From assembly GCF_019237635.1 (NCBI RefSeq), contig NZ_JAFAGS010000111.1:1-48282 (forward strand): a stretch of DNA of 48,282 nucleotides, written 5' to 3'. Shown in pieces: positions 39,801-47,403 of this stretch. The translations under genes and the position numbers were made by a program. Positions within the stretch are counted from its first letter, which is position 1. Every line of letters begins with the position of its first letter. The notes below the pieces were generated by a model that ran no database searches, had not been told where the DNA came from, and saw only the letters and a program-made list of their open reading frames with translations. Origin of the DNA: Pluralibacter sp. Lineage in GTDB: Bacteria; Pseudomonadota; Gammaproteobacteria; Enterobacterales; Enterobacteriaceae.

Positions 39801-40681
39801 CCGCTGCGCTGTACCGGCGCGTAGGTTTTCCGGTACTGTAGCGGCGTTTTTCCCATATTTTTGCGAAAGCAGGTAATAAACCACGCGTATTCTGGAAAGC
39901 CGACCTGCCTGGCAATCTCCCTGACAGAGCCGCCGGTGTGCAGCAGCAGCTCACAGGCCTGGCGAATTCGCCGCATGATCAGATACTCCTGGATGGTGCC
40001 GCCCGTTTCCTCATGAAACCGGCGCGATGCGTGACCGCGCGAACAGCCCATCTCCTGGGCTATCTCCTCCAGCGAGCAGCGCTGCTGATAGTGATTTTCA
40101 ATCCAGCGGATAATACTGACCGAAAAGGTATTTTGCCCGGTTGCCTGCTCCTGATGGGGCAGCAGGCTCATGAGCTGCATCACCAGAAAGGCGCTGTCGC
40201 TGATGCTGAAAGTGTCGGTTTTGGTCAGTGCCTCAAACCTCGCCAACAGCGCTTCAATGACCGGCTGCACGTCGCCGACATCAAACACCCGTGCTTTTTC
40301 TCCCTGACCGCACAGCTGGCGCAGCAGCGTTTGCTGACGCGGGAAATCGCGAAGATAGTGCTCAACCATTGGCCCGCTAAAGTGCAGGGTAGTGCGGTGG
40401 TAGATGTTGCGGGCATCCTGCTCAACGAACACTTTATGCAGTTTTCCCGGTGGGAAAATAAAGACTCGCCCTGGCTTGACGGTGTATTGCTGATGCTCCA
40501 CCAGCGCAATGCCAACGCCCTGAGAAACCGACAAAATCTCTGCACACTGGTGCCAGTGGTAGTAGTTGGCGGGCATGTTGGTCATACGATTAAAGTAAAT
40601 CGATTTGTCATTCAGATTGATGTGTTCGAGGTAACGGCTGTCTTCCGTCCGCTGCGATTTGTCGCTCATCTCCGCTCTCAT
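39791..40681 (-). CDS. AraC-family transcriptional regulator
   Basis: A 296-residue regulator. The N-terminal cupin-like ligand domain has [19 protein letters not shown] and [12 protein letters not shown] (about 38-80). The two helix-turn-helix segments of AraC/XylS type lie at about 200-290 ([20 protein letters not shown] and [20 protein letters not shown]). It is divergent from the DUF2264-MFS-GH88-porin set across 180 bp, so it is the likely sugar-responsive activator of that set. The exact start is uncertain: ATG 40681 lacks a clear ribosome site, and the ATG at 40669 has GGAG too close. Confidence 0.88.
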   Translation of the reverse strand: MRAEMSDKSQRTEDSRYLEHINLNDKSIYFNRMTNMPANYYHWHQCAEILSVSQGVGIALVEHQQYTVKPGRVFIFPPGKLHKVFVEQDARNIYHRTTLHFSGPMVEHYLRDFPRQQTLLRQLCGQGEKARVFDVGDVQPVIEALLARFEALTKTDTFSISDSAFLVMQLMSLLPHQEQATGQNTFSVSIIRWIENHYQQRCSLEEIAQEMGCSRGHASRRFHEETGGTIQEYLIMRRIRQACELLLHTGGSVREIARQVGFPEYAWFITCFRKNMGKTPLQYRKTYAPVQRSGYF

Positions 40682-40843
40682 GCAGGCAATGTGAATAAAC
40701 TTAAACTTTTATCACTGTAACCAAATTTTCAAACCAAAAACCGGATTAATGTTGTTATTCATCACCTGGAGTGTTTGAAAATACGACAATTATCACATTT
40801 GTGTGTCAGAGGGACTTCTTATCATGCGGCCATTATTCAACGT

Positions 40844-40860
40844 ATGAAACGGGGTTTCAT
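40844..40860 (+). promoter_or_regulatory. Perfect KdgR-type operator at the start of the uronate operon
   Basis: ATGAAAC-GGG-GTTTCAT is a perfect 7-3-7 palindrome with the KdgR box arms (consensus AATGAAAC-N3-GTTTCATT, from memory). It ends one base before the DUF2264 ATG at 40862. KdgR represses pectin and uronate genes and is released by KDG (2-keto-3-deoxygluconate). Confidence 0.68.
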
Positions 40861-40861
40861 T

Positions 40862-42643
40862 ATGCGGACAAAGCAGGAATACAGCGCGCTGGCACAGAAG
40901 TGGATAGCCGCAGCTATCCCGCATCTGGCGCGGAATGACACGCGGCTGGTAATGGGAGCGTCTTCCGCACAGTACCCGGCGGAGATTGCCGGAATCGAAG
41001 GATTTTCGCGTCTGCTGTGGGGGCTGGCGCCGCTGCTAAGCGGCGGCGAGGGCGCCGACCTCCGCCCGGCGTTTATTCACGGTATTCGCCACGGCAGCGA
41101 CCCTGCGCACCCGGACTATTGGGGCGATTTAGTCGACTACGATCAGCGCTGCGTGGAGATGGCTGCTTTTGGACTAAGCCTGGCGCTGCCCGATACCGGG
41201 ATTTGGTCATCGTTGTCGGCCTCCGAGCAGAACAATCTGGCGCGCTGGTTGCAGCAGAGCGCGGATATTCAGACTCCAGACAATAACTGGCATTTTTTCC
41301 CGGTGCTGGTGCAGGTTGGGCTGAAGTGCGCGGGGCATGACTACGACATGATGGTCATCGACAGACACCTGAACGCGATTGAGCCCTTCTGGCTCGGCAA
41401 CGGCTGGTATTCAGACGGCGAGGGCAAACCGCGTGATTATTACATTTCGAGCGGCTTTCATTTTTACAGCCTGCTGTACAGTCATTTCATGCAGGACGTC
41501 GATCCGCAGCGCTGCCTGCGCTACCGTCAGCGCGCGCGTCAGTTTGCCAAAGACTACATCCACTATTTTACCTGCGACGGCAGCGCGATTCCCTTTGGCC
41601 GCAGCTTGACCTACCGCTTTGTGCAGGTCGCCTTCTGGAGCGCGGTGGCGTTTAGCGGGCTCGATGTCCTGCCGACGGCGGTGGTGAAGGGGCTGATACT
41701 GCGCCATCTCGACTGGTGGCAAAGCCAGCCGATAACCGATGAGCGCGGTCTCTTTACCCTCGGTTATACCTGGCCGAACCTGATCATGACCGAGGATTAC
41801 AATAGTCCCTGTTCGCCGTACTGGGCGTTTAAGGCGCTGCTGATTCTGGCGCTTGGGGAGGAGTGCGAGTTCTGGCAGGTCGAACCCGCGCCGCTACCCG
41901 CGCTAGAAAGGGTACATACCGTGGCGGAAGCGGGGCAGGTGATTATTCACGATGAGAACCATCGGCACGCCTGGATGTTGATGTCCGGGCAGCACGACCG
42001 CAATAACTTTGTCAATTTTGAGCAGAAATACGGCAAGTTCGCCTACTCAAGCCACTTTGGCTTTACCCTCGAACGAGGGCGCTACAGCATTTCCCACGCC
42101 GCCTGCGATTCGATGCTGATGTTCAGCGAACAGGACGATTACTGGCGCGGACGCCGCAAGTGCGAGGCGGTAACGGTGGCTGAAGGCCTGATCCGCAGCG
42201 ACTGGCGGCCCTGGCATGACGTCGCGGTCACCACCTGGCTTATTCCTCATGAGCAGGGGCACCTTCGGCTGCATCGGGTGGTCACGCCCCGTGTGCTTGA
42301 CTGCGTCGAGGGCGGTTTTGCCGTCAACCGCCACCAGGGGCTTAGCAGCGACCAGGATGCGCACAGCGTTACCCTCAGCGCAACGTCTGGCAGTTGTCGG
42401 ATCTGCTGCCTGCTTGCCGCGCGCCAGCCGCTGAGCGTAACGACGCCGCCTAACAGCAATATTCTGTATGCCGCGCCCGCCGGGATCCCCTGTTTGAGCG
42501 CCACGCTGATGCCAGGCACCCACTGGCTCGCTTGTTCCGTCGACGCCACGCTGGCCCGGACGCTGCCGCCGCCGATGCCGATAGCGTTCGACCCCCGAAC
42601 CCAGACGCTTGCGCTGAACCATAAAACCCTGACGATTGTATAA
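40862..42643 (+). CDS. DUF2264 protein, probable uronate-sugar hydrolase
   Basis: A 593-residue DUF2264 protein with no signal peptide, so it acts in the cytoplasm. Trp-, His- and Asp-rich stretches fit an (alpha/alpha)-barrel sugar enzyme (YWGDLVDYDQR, NNWHFFPVLVQVG, GWYSDGEGKPRDYY, LGYTWPNLIMTEDYNSP). I recall that some DUF2264 members have been placed among glucuronidases (possibly CAZy GH154), but that is unverified. The start is the ATG right after the KdgR palindrome; an ATG 87 bases upstream is less likely. It lies 33 bp before the MFS gene. With GH88 and KdgM it suggests trimming of imported uronate oligomers. Confidence 0.75.
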   Translation: MRTKQEYSALAQKWIAAAIPHLARNDTRLVMGASSAQYPAEIAGIEGFSRLLWGLAPLLSGGEGADLRPAFIHGIRHGSDPAHPDYWGDLVDYDQRCVEMAAFGLSLALPDTGIWSSLSASEQNNLARWLQQSADIQTPDNNWHFFPVLVQVGLKCAGHDYDMMVIDRHLNAIEPFWLGNGWYSDGEGKPRDYYISSGFHFYSLLYSHFMQDVDPQRCLRYRQRARQFAKDYIHYFTCDGSAIPFGRSLTYRFVQVAFWSAVAFSGLDVLPTAVVKGLILRHLDWWQSQPITDERGLFTLGYTWPNLIMTEDYNSPCSPYWAFKALLILALGEECEFWQVEPAPLPALERVHTVAEAGQVIIHDENHRHAWMLMSGQHDRNNFVNFEQKYGKFAYSSHFGFTLERGRYSISHAACDSMLMFSEQDDYWRGRRKCEAVTVAEGLIRSDWRPWHDVAVTTWLIPHEQGHLRLHRVVTPRVLDCVEGGFAVNRHQGLSSDQDAHSVTLSATSGSCRICCLLAARQPLSVTTPPNSNILYAAPAGIPCLSATLMPGTHWLACSVDATLARTLPPPMPIAFDPRTQTLALNHKTLTIV

Positions 42644-42676
42644 CTGACGCACCCGGCGTGCGTGCGGAGAAAAAGA

Positions 42677-43948
42677 ATGATAAACCCTGTTCAGTCGACC
42701 CGGTCGGCATATATCAAACTCAGCCTTTTTGTCTTTTTATTCACCTTCACCTGGGCCGCCAGCTTCGGTCTCTACGCCATCTGGCTTGGCGATAAGGCCG
42801 GGCTCGACGCCATTGAGATTGGCACCGTGTTTGCCGTGAACGGCGTGTTTGCGGTAGTGATTAAGCCGGTGTATGGCTACATCATGGACAAAATGGGGAT
42901 GAAGAAACATCTGCTCTATTTTGTCTGTATCGTTTCTGCGTTGATGGCGCCGTTTTACATCTGGTGCTATCTGCCGCTGCTGCAGGCGCATTTTGTCAGC
43001 GGCATAATCGTCGGCGCACTGTTTTTCAGCCTCGGCTGGTATGCCGGCGTAGCGGCGGAGGAGTCGTATGTCGACCGCTTTAGCCGCCTCTATGATATGG
43101 AATTCGGCCGTATTCGCATGTGGGCGGCGCTGGGATGGGCTACCGCCTCTTCGTTTTCCGGCTATCTCTACAACCTCTCGCCAAAGATTAACTTTGTGAT
43201 CAGCAGTATTTCCGCACTGTGCATGTTCGGCGTGCTGCTGACGCTGAAGGTCGACCATTTCGGCAAGGAAGAGAACAACGTCCTGTCAAAAGAGAAAATT
43301 GTTATCGGCGATGTGTTCCAGCTGCTGCGTAACAGGAAGTTCTGGACCTTTGCGCTGTATATCGCTGGCGTCGCGTGGATGATGTTTATCGCCGAACAGC
43401 AGTTTTCCCGCTATTTCGTGACCTTTTTCGCCACCAGAGAGGAGGGAAATGCGATGTTCGGCTACATGAGTACCGCGCAGTCCGCCGCTGAGTTTTTCGG
43501 CATGATGCTGGTGCCAGCCATTATTAACCGCATTGGCGCTAAGCAGGGCATGATCCTGACCGGGCTGGTGATAAGCCTGCGTCTCGTGGTCTCCGGCCTC
43601 ACCTCCGACCCGCTGATTATCTGCCTGATAAAACCGCTGTATGGCATTGAGATTGCGCTGATCCTTGTCTCGGTTTTCAAGTATATCGCCGAGCATTTCG
43701 ACAAGCGCGTCAATGCGACGATGTATCTGCTGGGCTATCAGGCGATGATTTATGTCGGCTCTATCGTCGTCGCGCCACCGGCGGGCTACGCCTACCAGAA
43801 AATTGGCTTTGAGCACACCTATCTGATTATGGGGCTTACCGCGCTGCTGTTTACCGCTGTCTCCACCCTGACGCTTTCACCCTGCTATCAGCATAAAAAA
43901 ACGCACGTCATGCCGACCCATGACGTAAACCACGATGCCGTTCACTGA
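42677..43948 (+). CDS. LacY-type oligosaccharide/H+ symporter (MFS)
   Basis: A 423-residue protein with 12 membrane segments, aligned from memory with E. coli LacY. LacY's functional residues have counterparts: Glu126 (Glu129 here, AEESYVDRFS), Arg144 (Arg147, EFGRIRMW), Glu269 (Glu255, FFATREEG), Arg302 (Arg302, SLRLV) and Glu325 (Glu325). LacY His322 is Tyr322 here, and LacY Asp237 is hydrophobic, so proton coupling and substrate differ from lactose permease. The substrate is inferred to be unsaturated uronate oligosaccharides from the neighbours. CGGAGA precedes the ATG. Inner-membrane step between the KdgM porin and the cytoplasmic hydrolases. Confidence 0.88.
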   Translation: MINPVQSTRSAYIKLSLFVFLFTFTWAASFGLYAIWLGDKAGLDAIEIGTVFAVNGVFAVVIKPVYGYIMDKMGMKKHLLYFVCIVSALMAPFYIWCYLPLLQAHFVSGIIVGALFFSLGWYAGVAAEESYVDRFSRLYDMEFGRIRMWAALGWATASSFSGYLYNLSPKINFVISSISALCMFGVLLTLKVDHFGKEENNVLSKEKIVIGDVFQLLRNRKFWTFALYIAGVAWMMFIAEQQFSRYFVTFFATREEGNAMFGYMSTAQSAAEFFGMMLVPAIINRIGAKQGMILTGLVISLRLVVSGLTSDPLIICLIKPLYGIEIALILVSVFKYIAEHFDKRVNATMYLLGYQAMIYVGSIVVAPPAGYAYQKIGFEHTYLIMGLTALLFTAVSTLTLSPCYQHKKTHVMPTHDVNHDAVH

Positions 43949-43978
43949 TCTTTATTGAAGTAGAAAAACGAGAGAATT

Positions 43979-45169
43979 ATGTCTGAGACTATCCGTACGG
44001 AACCGATCGTCCGCTGCGCCTTGCTGCCGGGCGAAAGAGATGCCATTGCGCAGAAAATCCGCCGGGCGATGCCGGTGATACTCGTCGCCATTGACCGTAA
44101 CCGGGACTATTTTGGCCAGCGTTTTCCGGATGCCGCCTGTAAAAGTGGCCTGTATCCGATAATCGATAACCAGGAGTGGACCACCAGCTTCTGGACCGGT
44201 CAGCTGTGGCTGGCCTGGGAATGGACGAAGGAGGACGTATACCGGACGCTGGCGGAGCAGCATGTGCGCGCCTTCGGCGAGCGTATTGCACGCCGCGACC
44301 ATACCAATCACCACGACCTCGGTTTCTTGTACAGCCTGTCGTGCATTGCCGCCCACAAGCTGACCGGCTCCCGGCAGGCCAGATATATTGCGTTGCAGGC
44401 GGCAGAGGCGCTGATGGAGCGCTATCACGAGAAGTGCGGCATCATTCAGGCGTGGGGCGAGCTCGATAACCCCGAACAGCAGGGACGCATGATAATCGAC
44501 TGCAACATGAATCTCCCGCTGCTGTATCAGGCGTCAGCCGCCAGCGGCGACCCGCGATACGCGCAGGCGGCGCGTCGGCATATCGGGCAGGCCAGGCGCT
44601 ATATCGTGCGTGAGGACGGCTCAACGTTTCATACCTGGTATATGGACGTGAACAGCGGAGAACCGCGTTTTGGCAATACTCATCAGGGGCTTTCCGATGA
44701 TTCATGCTGGTCGCGCGGGCAGGCGTGGGGGATTTACGGCTTTTTACTCAACTACCTCTATACCGGCGATGAGAGGCTGCTGTCGTTAAGCCAGACGCTG
44801 GCGAATTATTTTATCAACCGGCTGCCGGACGATCTGGTGTGCTATTGGGACCTGTCGCTCACCGACCCGGCAAGCGAACGCGACAGCTCGTCGACCGCCA
44901 TCGTCGCCTGCGCGCTGCTTGAGCTGGTGAAACAGCTTCCCGTCACCCACCCGGATCGCGAGAGCTATGAGACGCTGGCGCTGCGGATGCTGGCGCGGAT
45001 GGTGGATTATTATCTCAATACCGCGCACCGGGCAGGGGAGGGGTTACTGAAGCACTCGGTTTATCATTTTAAAGGTAACGTTGGGGTGAATGAATGTTGT
45101 GCCTGGGGTGATTATTTTCTGATGGAGTCCATCACCCGCGCAACCATGGCCTGGAATCGTTACTGGTAA
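43979..45169 (+). CDS. Unsaturated glucuronyl/galacturonyl hydrolase (GH88 type)
   Basis: A 396-residue (alpha/alpha)6-barrel hydrolase without signal peptide, so cytoplasmic. The two acidic residues essential in Bacillus UGL (Asp88 and Asp149) correspond to Asp113 in HHDLGFLYS and Asp174 in MIIDCNMNLP. WNRGQAWG-like CWSRGQAWGIYGF is also present. GH88 enzymes remove the 4,5-unsaturated uronic acid left by polysaccharide lyases, yielding a product that isomerises to 5-keto-4-deoxyuronate and joins KDG catabolism. A GH105 enzyme is the alternative but its DDxY motif is not seen. 30 bp after the MFS gene, 81 bp before the porin gene. Confidence 0.88.
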   Translation: MSETIRTEPIVRCALLPGERDAIAQKIRRAMPVILVAIDRNRDYFGQRFPDAACKSGLYPIIDNQEWTTSFWTGQLWLAWEWTKEDVYRTLAEQHVRAFGERIARRDHTNHHDLGFLYSLSCIAAHKLTGSRQARYIALQAAEALMERYHEKCGIIQAWGELDNPEQQGRMIIDCNMNLPLLYQASAASGDPRYAQAARRHIGQARRYIVREDGSTFHTWYMDVNSGEPRFGNTHQGLSDDSCWSRGQAWGIYGFLLNYLYTGDERLLSLSQTLANYFINRLPDDLVCYWDLSLTDPASERDSSSTAIVACALLELVKQLPVTHPDRESYETLALRMLARMVDYYLNTAHRAGEGLLKHSVYHFKGNVGVNECCAWGDYFLMESITRATMAWNRYW

Positions 45170-45250
45170 TATTTTACACCCCCTTTTGAATTTTATTCCG
45201 TTAATTCGGAAGGAGGTTTTTATCTCTGTATCGGCAAGGAATATATAAAG

Positions 45251-46039
45251 ATGAATAACAATGTTAATAAGATAATAATCGCCGCAACGCTGATGTCTGC
45301 AGCGGCTAGCGCGAATGCGGAAAATACCAGTAATGTTGCCGCCATGCCTCAGGCTAAACCCACGCCCTTCACCACCGTCTTTTTCGCGCCGCGCACCCAG
45401 TACCGTACCGCCAGCGAGAGTTTTTTACAGCGTCTGATGCTGACCGGCGTGGTGCAGGATCCGGACAGCATCCTGAAAAATATGTACTGGAGTTTTGAGA
45501 CCGATGCCGACCTTGGCAAGCATATGGATCAGTGGAAAAGCAGCTATCAGGAAGTGGAGATCAACAAGCCGTTTCCGCTGGGAGATAGCGGGTTCTGGCT
45601 GGAGCCTGGGACGGTGTTCCATTGGGAATCCGCCGGTTCGCGTATCGACCCCTACATCGGTATTGGCTACCATTTCGACCCGACGCTGGGCGCCGTGCTG
45701 CGCTACCGCTACAACCACCAGAACCATGATAGCCAGACGCTGCAGGGGGACTGGGATGATTCATCTGAGCATCGCGTCGATATTTATTTAACCAAGTATT
45801 TTACCCCGAATTTCTGGGTGCAATATAACCCCACGTATTACAGCAAAACGCACGGCGACAAATTTGTGTATGCCAATGGTAAAAATCATACCTTGCAGCA
45901 TAATTCTGTATTTACGTTCCACACCACTCCTCGTTTTTATCCCTTCTTTGAGTTAGGCTATCTGGATAAATATAAAGATGGTGATGACACGAAGGATGAA
46001 TATCAGATAAGGGTTGGCTTTAAATTTAATCTGAATTAA
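45251..46039 (+). CDS. KdgM-family oligouronide-specific porin
   Basis: A 262-residue outer-membrane protein. A signal peptide ends ASANA|ENTS (about residue 23). The mature part is a series of amphipathic strands rich in Tyr, Trp, Arg and Lys (YRYNHQNHDS, WVQYNPTYYSK, YQIRVGFKFNLN), with many Arg/Lys as expected for an acid-sugar pore. KdgM of Dickeya passes oligogalacturonides, and the family includes NanC (sialic acid). Context with GH88 points to unsaturated uronide uptake. The AAGGAAT ribosome site lies 9-13 bases before the ATG. Its transcripts end at a hairpin that is a relocated copy of the gltA terminator. Confidence 0.88.
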   Translation: MNNNVNKIIIAATLMSAAASANAENTSNVAAMPQAKPTPFTTVFFAPRTQYRTASESFLQRLMLTGVVQDPDSILKNMYWSFETDADLGKHMDQWKSSYQEVEINKPFPLGDSGFWLEPGTVFHWESAGSRIDPYIGIGYHFDPTLGAVLRYRYNHQNHDSQTLQGDWDDSSEHRVDIYLTKYFTPNFWVQYNPTYYSKTHGDKFVYANGKNHTLQHNSVFTFHTTPRFYPFFELGYLDKYKDGDDTKDEYQIRVGFKFNLN

Positions 46040-46058
46040 ATCGCCGCAGATAATAAAA

Positions 46059-46082
46059 ACGCGCCCGCAGGCGCGTTTTTTT
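46059..46082. terminator. Terminator after the KdgM-type gene (copied gltA terminator)
   Basis: The stem ACGCGCC-CGCA-GGCGCGT is followed by seven T residues on the plus strand and preceded by A residues, so it can act both ways. It belongs to the duplicated gltA segment and now ends the porin operon, 20 bases after its stop. Confidence 0.88.
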
Positions 46083-46098
46083 ATCGGGCGTAACGGGA

Positions 46099-46209
46099 TT
46101 AGCGTTTGGCCAGGTCGGATTTGAAATCGCGTTTTTCGTAGCCGGTATACAGCTGACGTGGACGGGCGATCTTCATGCCGTCGCTGTGCATTTCGTTCCA
46201 GTGCGCAAT
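46099..46209 (-). pseudogene. gltA: gltA fragment: last 36 codons and stop of citrate synthase
   Basis: On the minus strand this reads the citrate synthase C-terminus (from [17 protein letters not shown] to the stop) and is cut off upstream at 46209, where unrelated sequence begins. It cannot make citrate synthase. The intact gene end is at 47955-48282. Confidence 0.93.
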
Positions 46210-46530
46210 ACCCGCCGCGATGCAGGCGAACCTGCTGCTGGCGCTCCAGGCGGCGTATTGCTCTCCACTGAATAAATATACAGTTCGGCATGTTCCCATT
46301 TTTTTCAATACGCACTGTGATTATTTCACCTTTTGAAGTGGTGTAACGACGTTTGATTGAATCGTGACATAAATCAAATTTGAGACCTTTTAAACTCGAA
46401 CAATGAATATTTCCACCTAACGCATTCACAATAAATATCAAGGTGACAATGCAGAAATCATAAATTACATTTTGTTAATCCTTGTAGTTGTAATGTGTGA
46501 TTGATTTTTCAACTAAAAGGAGTTAACAAA
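46210..46530. other. Mosaic gene-poor stretch between gltA fragment and hcp
   Basis: 321 bp with no functional gene I can support. The first 50-55 bases (46210-46262) are GC-rich and end abruptly; the rest is clearly AT-rich like the hcp module. The minus strand carries an open frame from 46480 to the gltA fragment without a good start codon (see next entry). The hcp promoter must lie in the last 100 bases but I cannot define it; AAAGGAG before the hcp ATG is clear. Confidence 0.55.
46263..46480 (-). pseudogene. Remnant of a small exported protein gene (uncertain)
   Basis: Minus-strand frame reading a hydrophobic stretch IYDFCIVTLIFIVNALGGN followed by a short hydrophilic part with Cys residues (CSSLKGLKFDLCHDS, NGNMPNCIFIQW), as in a signal peptide plus small periplasmic protein. 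No ATG/GTG start with a ribosome site fits, and the frame runs into the GC-rich join and the gltA fragment. It could be the remains of an immunity or lipoprotein-type gene divergent from hcp. The family is not recognised; coding is uncertain. Confidence 0.3.
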
Positions 46531-47022
46531 ATGGCTATACCCGTTTATTTAAGGTTATACGAGGAAGATGGGAAGCTACTAAAAGGCGGTGTTGATGTTC
46601 GCGGTCGGGAGGGAAGTATAGAATTGGTGGGCATGCAGCACGACGTATATATTCCCACTGACGATATGACCGGAGCAGCTACAGGAACACGCCAGCATGA
46701 GGCATATACGTTCGAAAAAGAAATTGATCCCTCAAGCCCACTTTTGTACCGCGCATTAACAACTGGCCGAACCCTGGCAAAAGCCGAGTTCAAATATTAC
46801 TGCATCAACAGCAACGGTATGGAAGAAGAGTATTTCAATGTCCAGCTAGAAAACGTGAGAGTGTGTCATGTTGTACCCATCATGTTTGATACAAAGGATC
46901 CAGATTTCGAAAAGCACGGGCATATTGAGCATGTCGGCCTGCGTTACGAAAAAATCACATGGAACTATGTTGACGGAAACATCCAGCACGCTGATAGCTG
47001 GAAAGAACGCAAAACTGCATAA
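46531..47022 (+). CDS. hcp: Hcp family type VI secretion tube protein (orphan)
   Basis: A 163-residue Hcp1-family protein. The beta-barrel core is recognisable from MAIPVYLRLYEEDG through EGSIELVGMQHDVYIPTD (about 30-48), the EKEIDPSSPLLYRALTTG segment and the C-terminal YEKITWNYVDGNIQHADSW. Hcp rings stack to form the T6SS tube and can carry effectors in their lumen. The ATG at 46531 has AAAGGAG upstream. No sheath, baseplate or ClpV gene is in the window, so it must work with a T6SS encoded elsewhere. It is followed 12 bp later by the toxin gene. Composition is AT-richer than the flanking core. Confidence 0.92.
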   Translation: MAIPVYLRLYEEDGKLLKGGVDVRGREGSIELVGMQHDVYIPTDDMTGAATGTRQHEAYTFEKEIDPSSPLLYRALTTGRTLAKAEFKYYCINSNGMEEEYFNVQLENVRVCHVVPIMFDTKDPDFEKHGHIEHVGLRYEKITWNYVDGNIQHADSWKERKTA

Positions 47023-47034
47023 AGGAGATCACTA

Positions 47035-47403
47035 ATGGCAAGCTGGACGTATAAGCAAAGCACTGGCGAATTGTTTAGAGATGGCAAGCTCATCGAAACA
47101 GGTTACTCCGGTGCTCTAACCAATAAAAACAATCCCGACCGTGAACAAGTGCGCGGTATGGGCCCAATACCACGGGGAACGTGGAAGATCGGCAGTACAG
47201 GAACCAGTAAGGGACCTTTAACCATTACGCTGATTCATGTCAGCGGAAATTCCTATGACCGTGATATGAACACCTTCCGTATGCATGGCGAAAAAGTTCA
47301 TGGCATACCCGGCTTCGCTTCGGAGGGCTGTATAATAATGTATCCATCCACACGCCTGTTAGTGAGTAAGGATCATGGTGCGTATCTGGACGTTATCAGA
47401 TGA
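47035..47403 (+). CDS. Tlde1-like T6SS peptidoglycan effector (L,D-transpeptidase-related)
   Basis: A 122-residue DUF2778/Tlde1 domain protein without a signal peptide, as expected for a T6SS cargo. The GPIPRGTW motif is at 43-50. The catalytic signature is His84 (FRMHGEK) with Ser96-x-Gly98-Cys99 (FASEGCIIM), the His and Cys pattern of L,D-transpeptidase-like folds. Salmonella Tlde1 cuts or exchanges peptidoglycan tetrapeptide stems in the periplasm of target cells (Sibinelli-Sousa et al., from memory). AAAGGAG lies upstream of the ATG. The next gene overlaps its stop by 4 bases. Confidence 0.9.
   Translation: MASWTYKQSTGELFRDGKLIETGYSGALTNKNNPDREQVRGMGPIPRGTWKIGSTGTSKGPLTITLIHVSGNSYDRDMNTFRMHGEKVHGIPGFASEGCIIMYPSTRLLVSKDHGAYLDVIR

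Larger units (their letters stand above)
46052..46209. repeat. Direct repeat copy 1: displaced gltA 3' end and terminator
   Basis: This 158-bp segment duplicates 47908-48065. Between 46085 and 46209 the two copies agree at 124 of 125 positions; the one difference (T here, C there) is a silent change in a Pro codon. The terminator part differs by an A/T-run indel and one loop base. The homology ends sharply at 46209. Confidence 0.95.

Noticed and set aside
45170-45250. A second KdgR box upstream of the KdgM-type porin gene.
   Set aside because: The 81-bp gap has only a weak TTCCG/CGGAA hairpin and no ATGAAAC-type arms, so I could not support an operator.
46099-46308. A 69-codon minus-strand frame fusing unknown sequence to the gltA C-terminus as a possible new protein.
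   Set aside because: It is an accidental join across the duplication breakpoint: no ribosome site, and its C-terminus is a displaced gltA end.
45953-46441. A 162-codon minus-strand frame across the porin end, gltA fragment and AT-rich region.
   Set aside because: It reads the gltA fragment in the wrong frame and runs antisense into the porin gene; only its first 60 codons may be a gene remnant.
47035-47403. The small L,D-transpeptidase-like gene as a housekeeping cell-wall enzyme.
   Set aside because: It has no signal peptide or LysM domain, is only 122 residues, and sits between hcp and an exported partner, all of which favour a T6SS effector.
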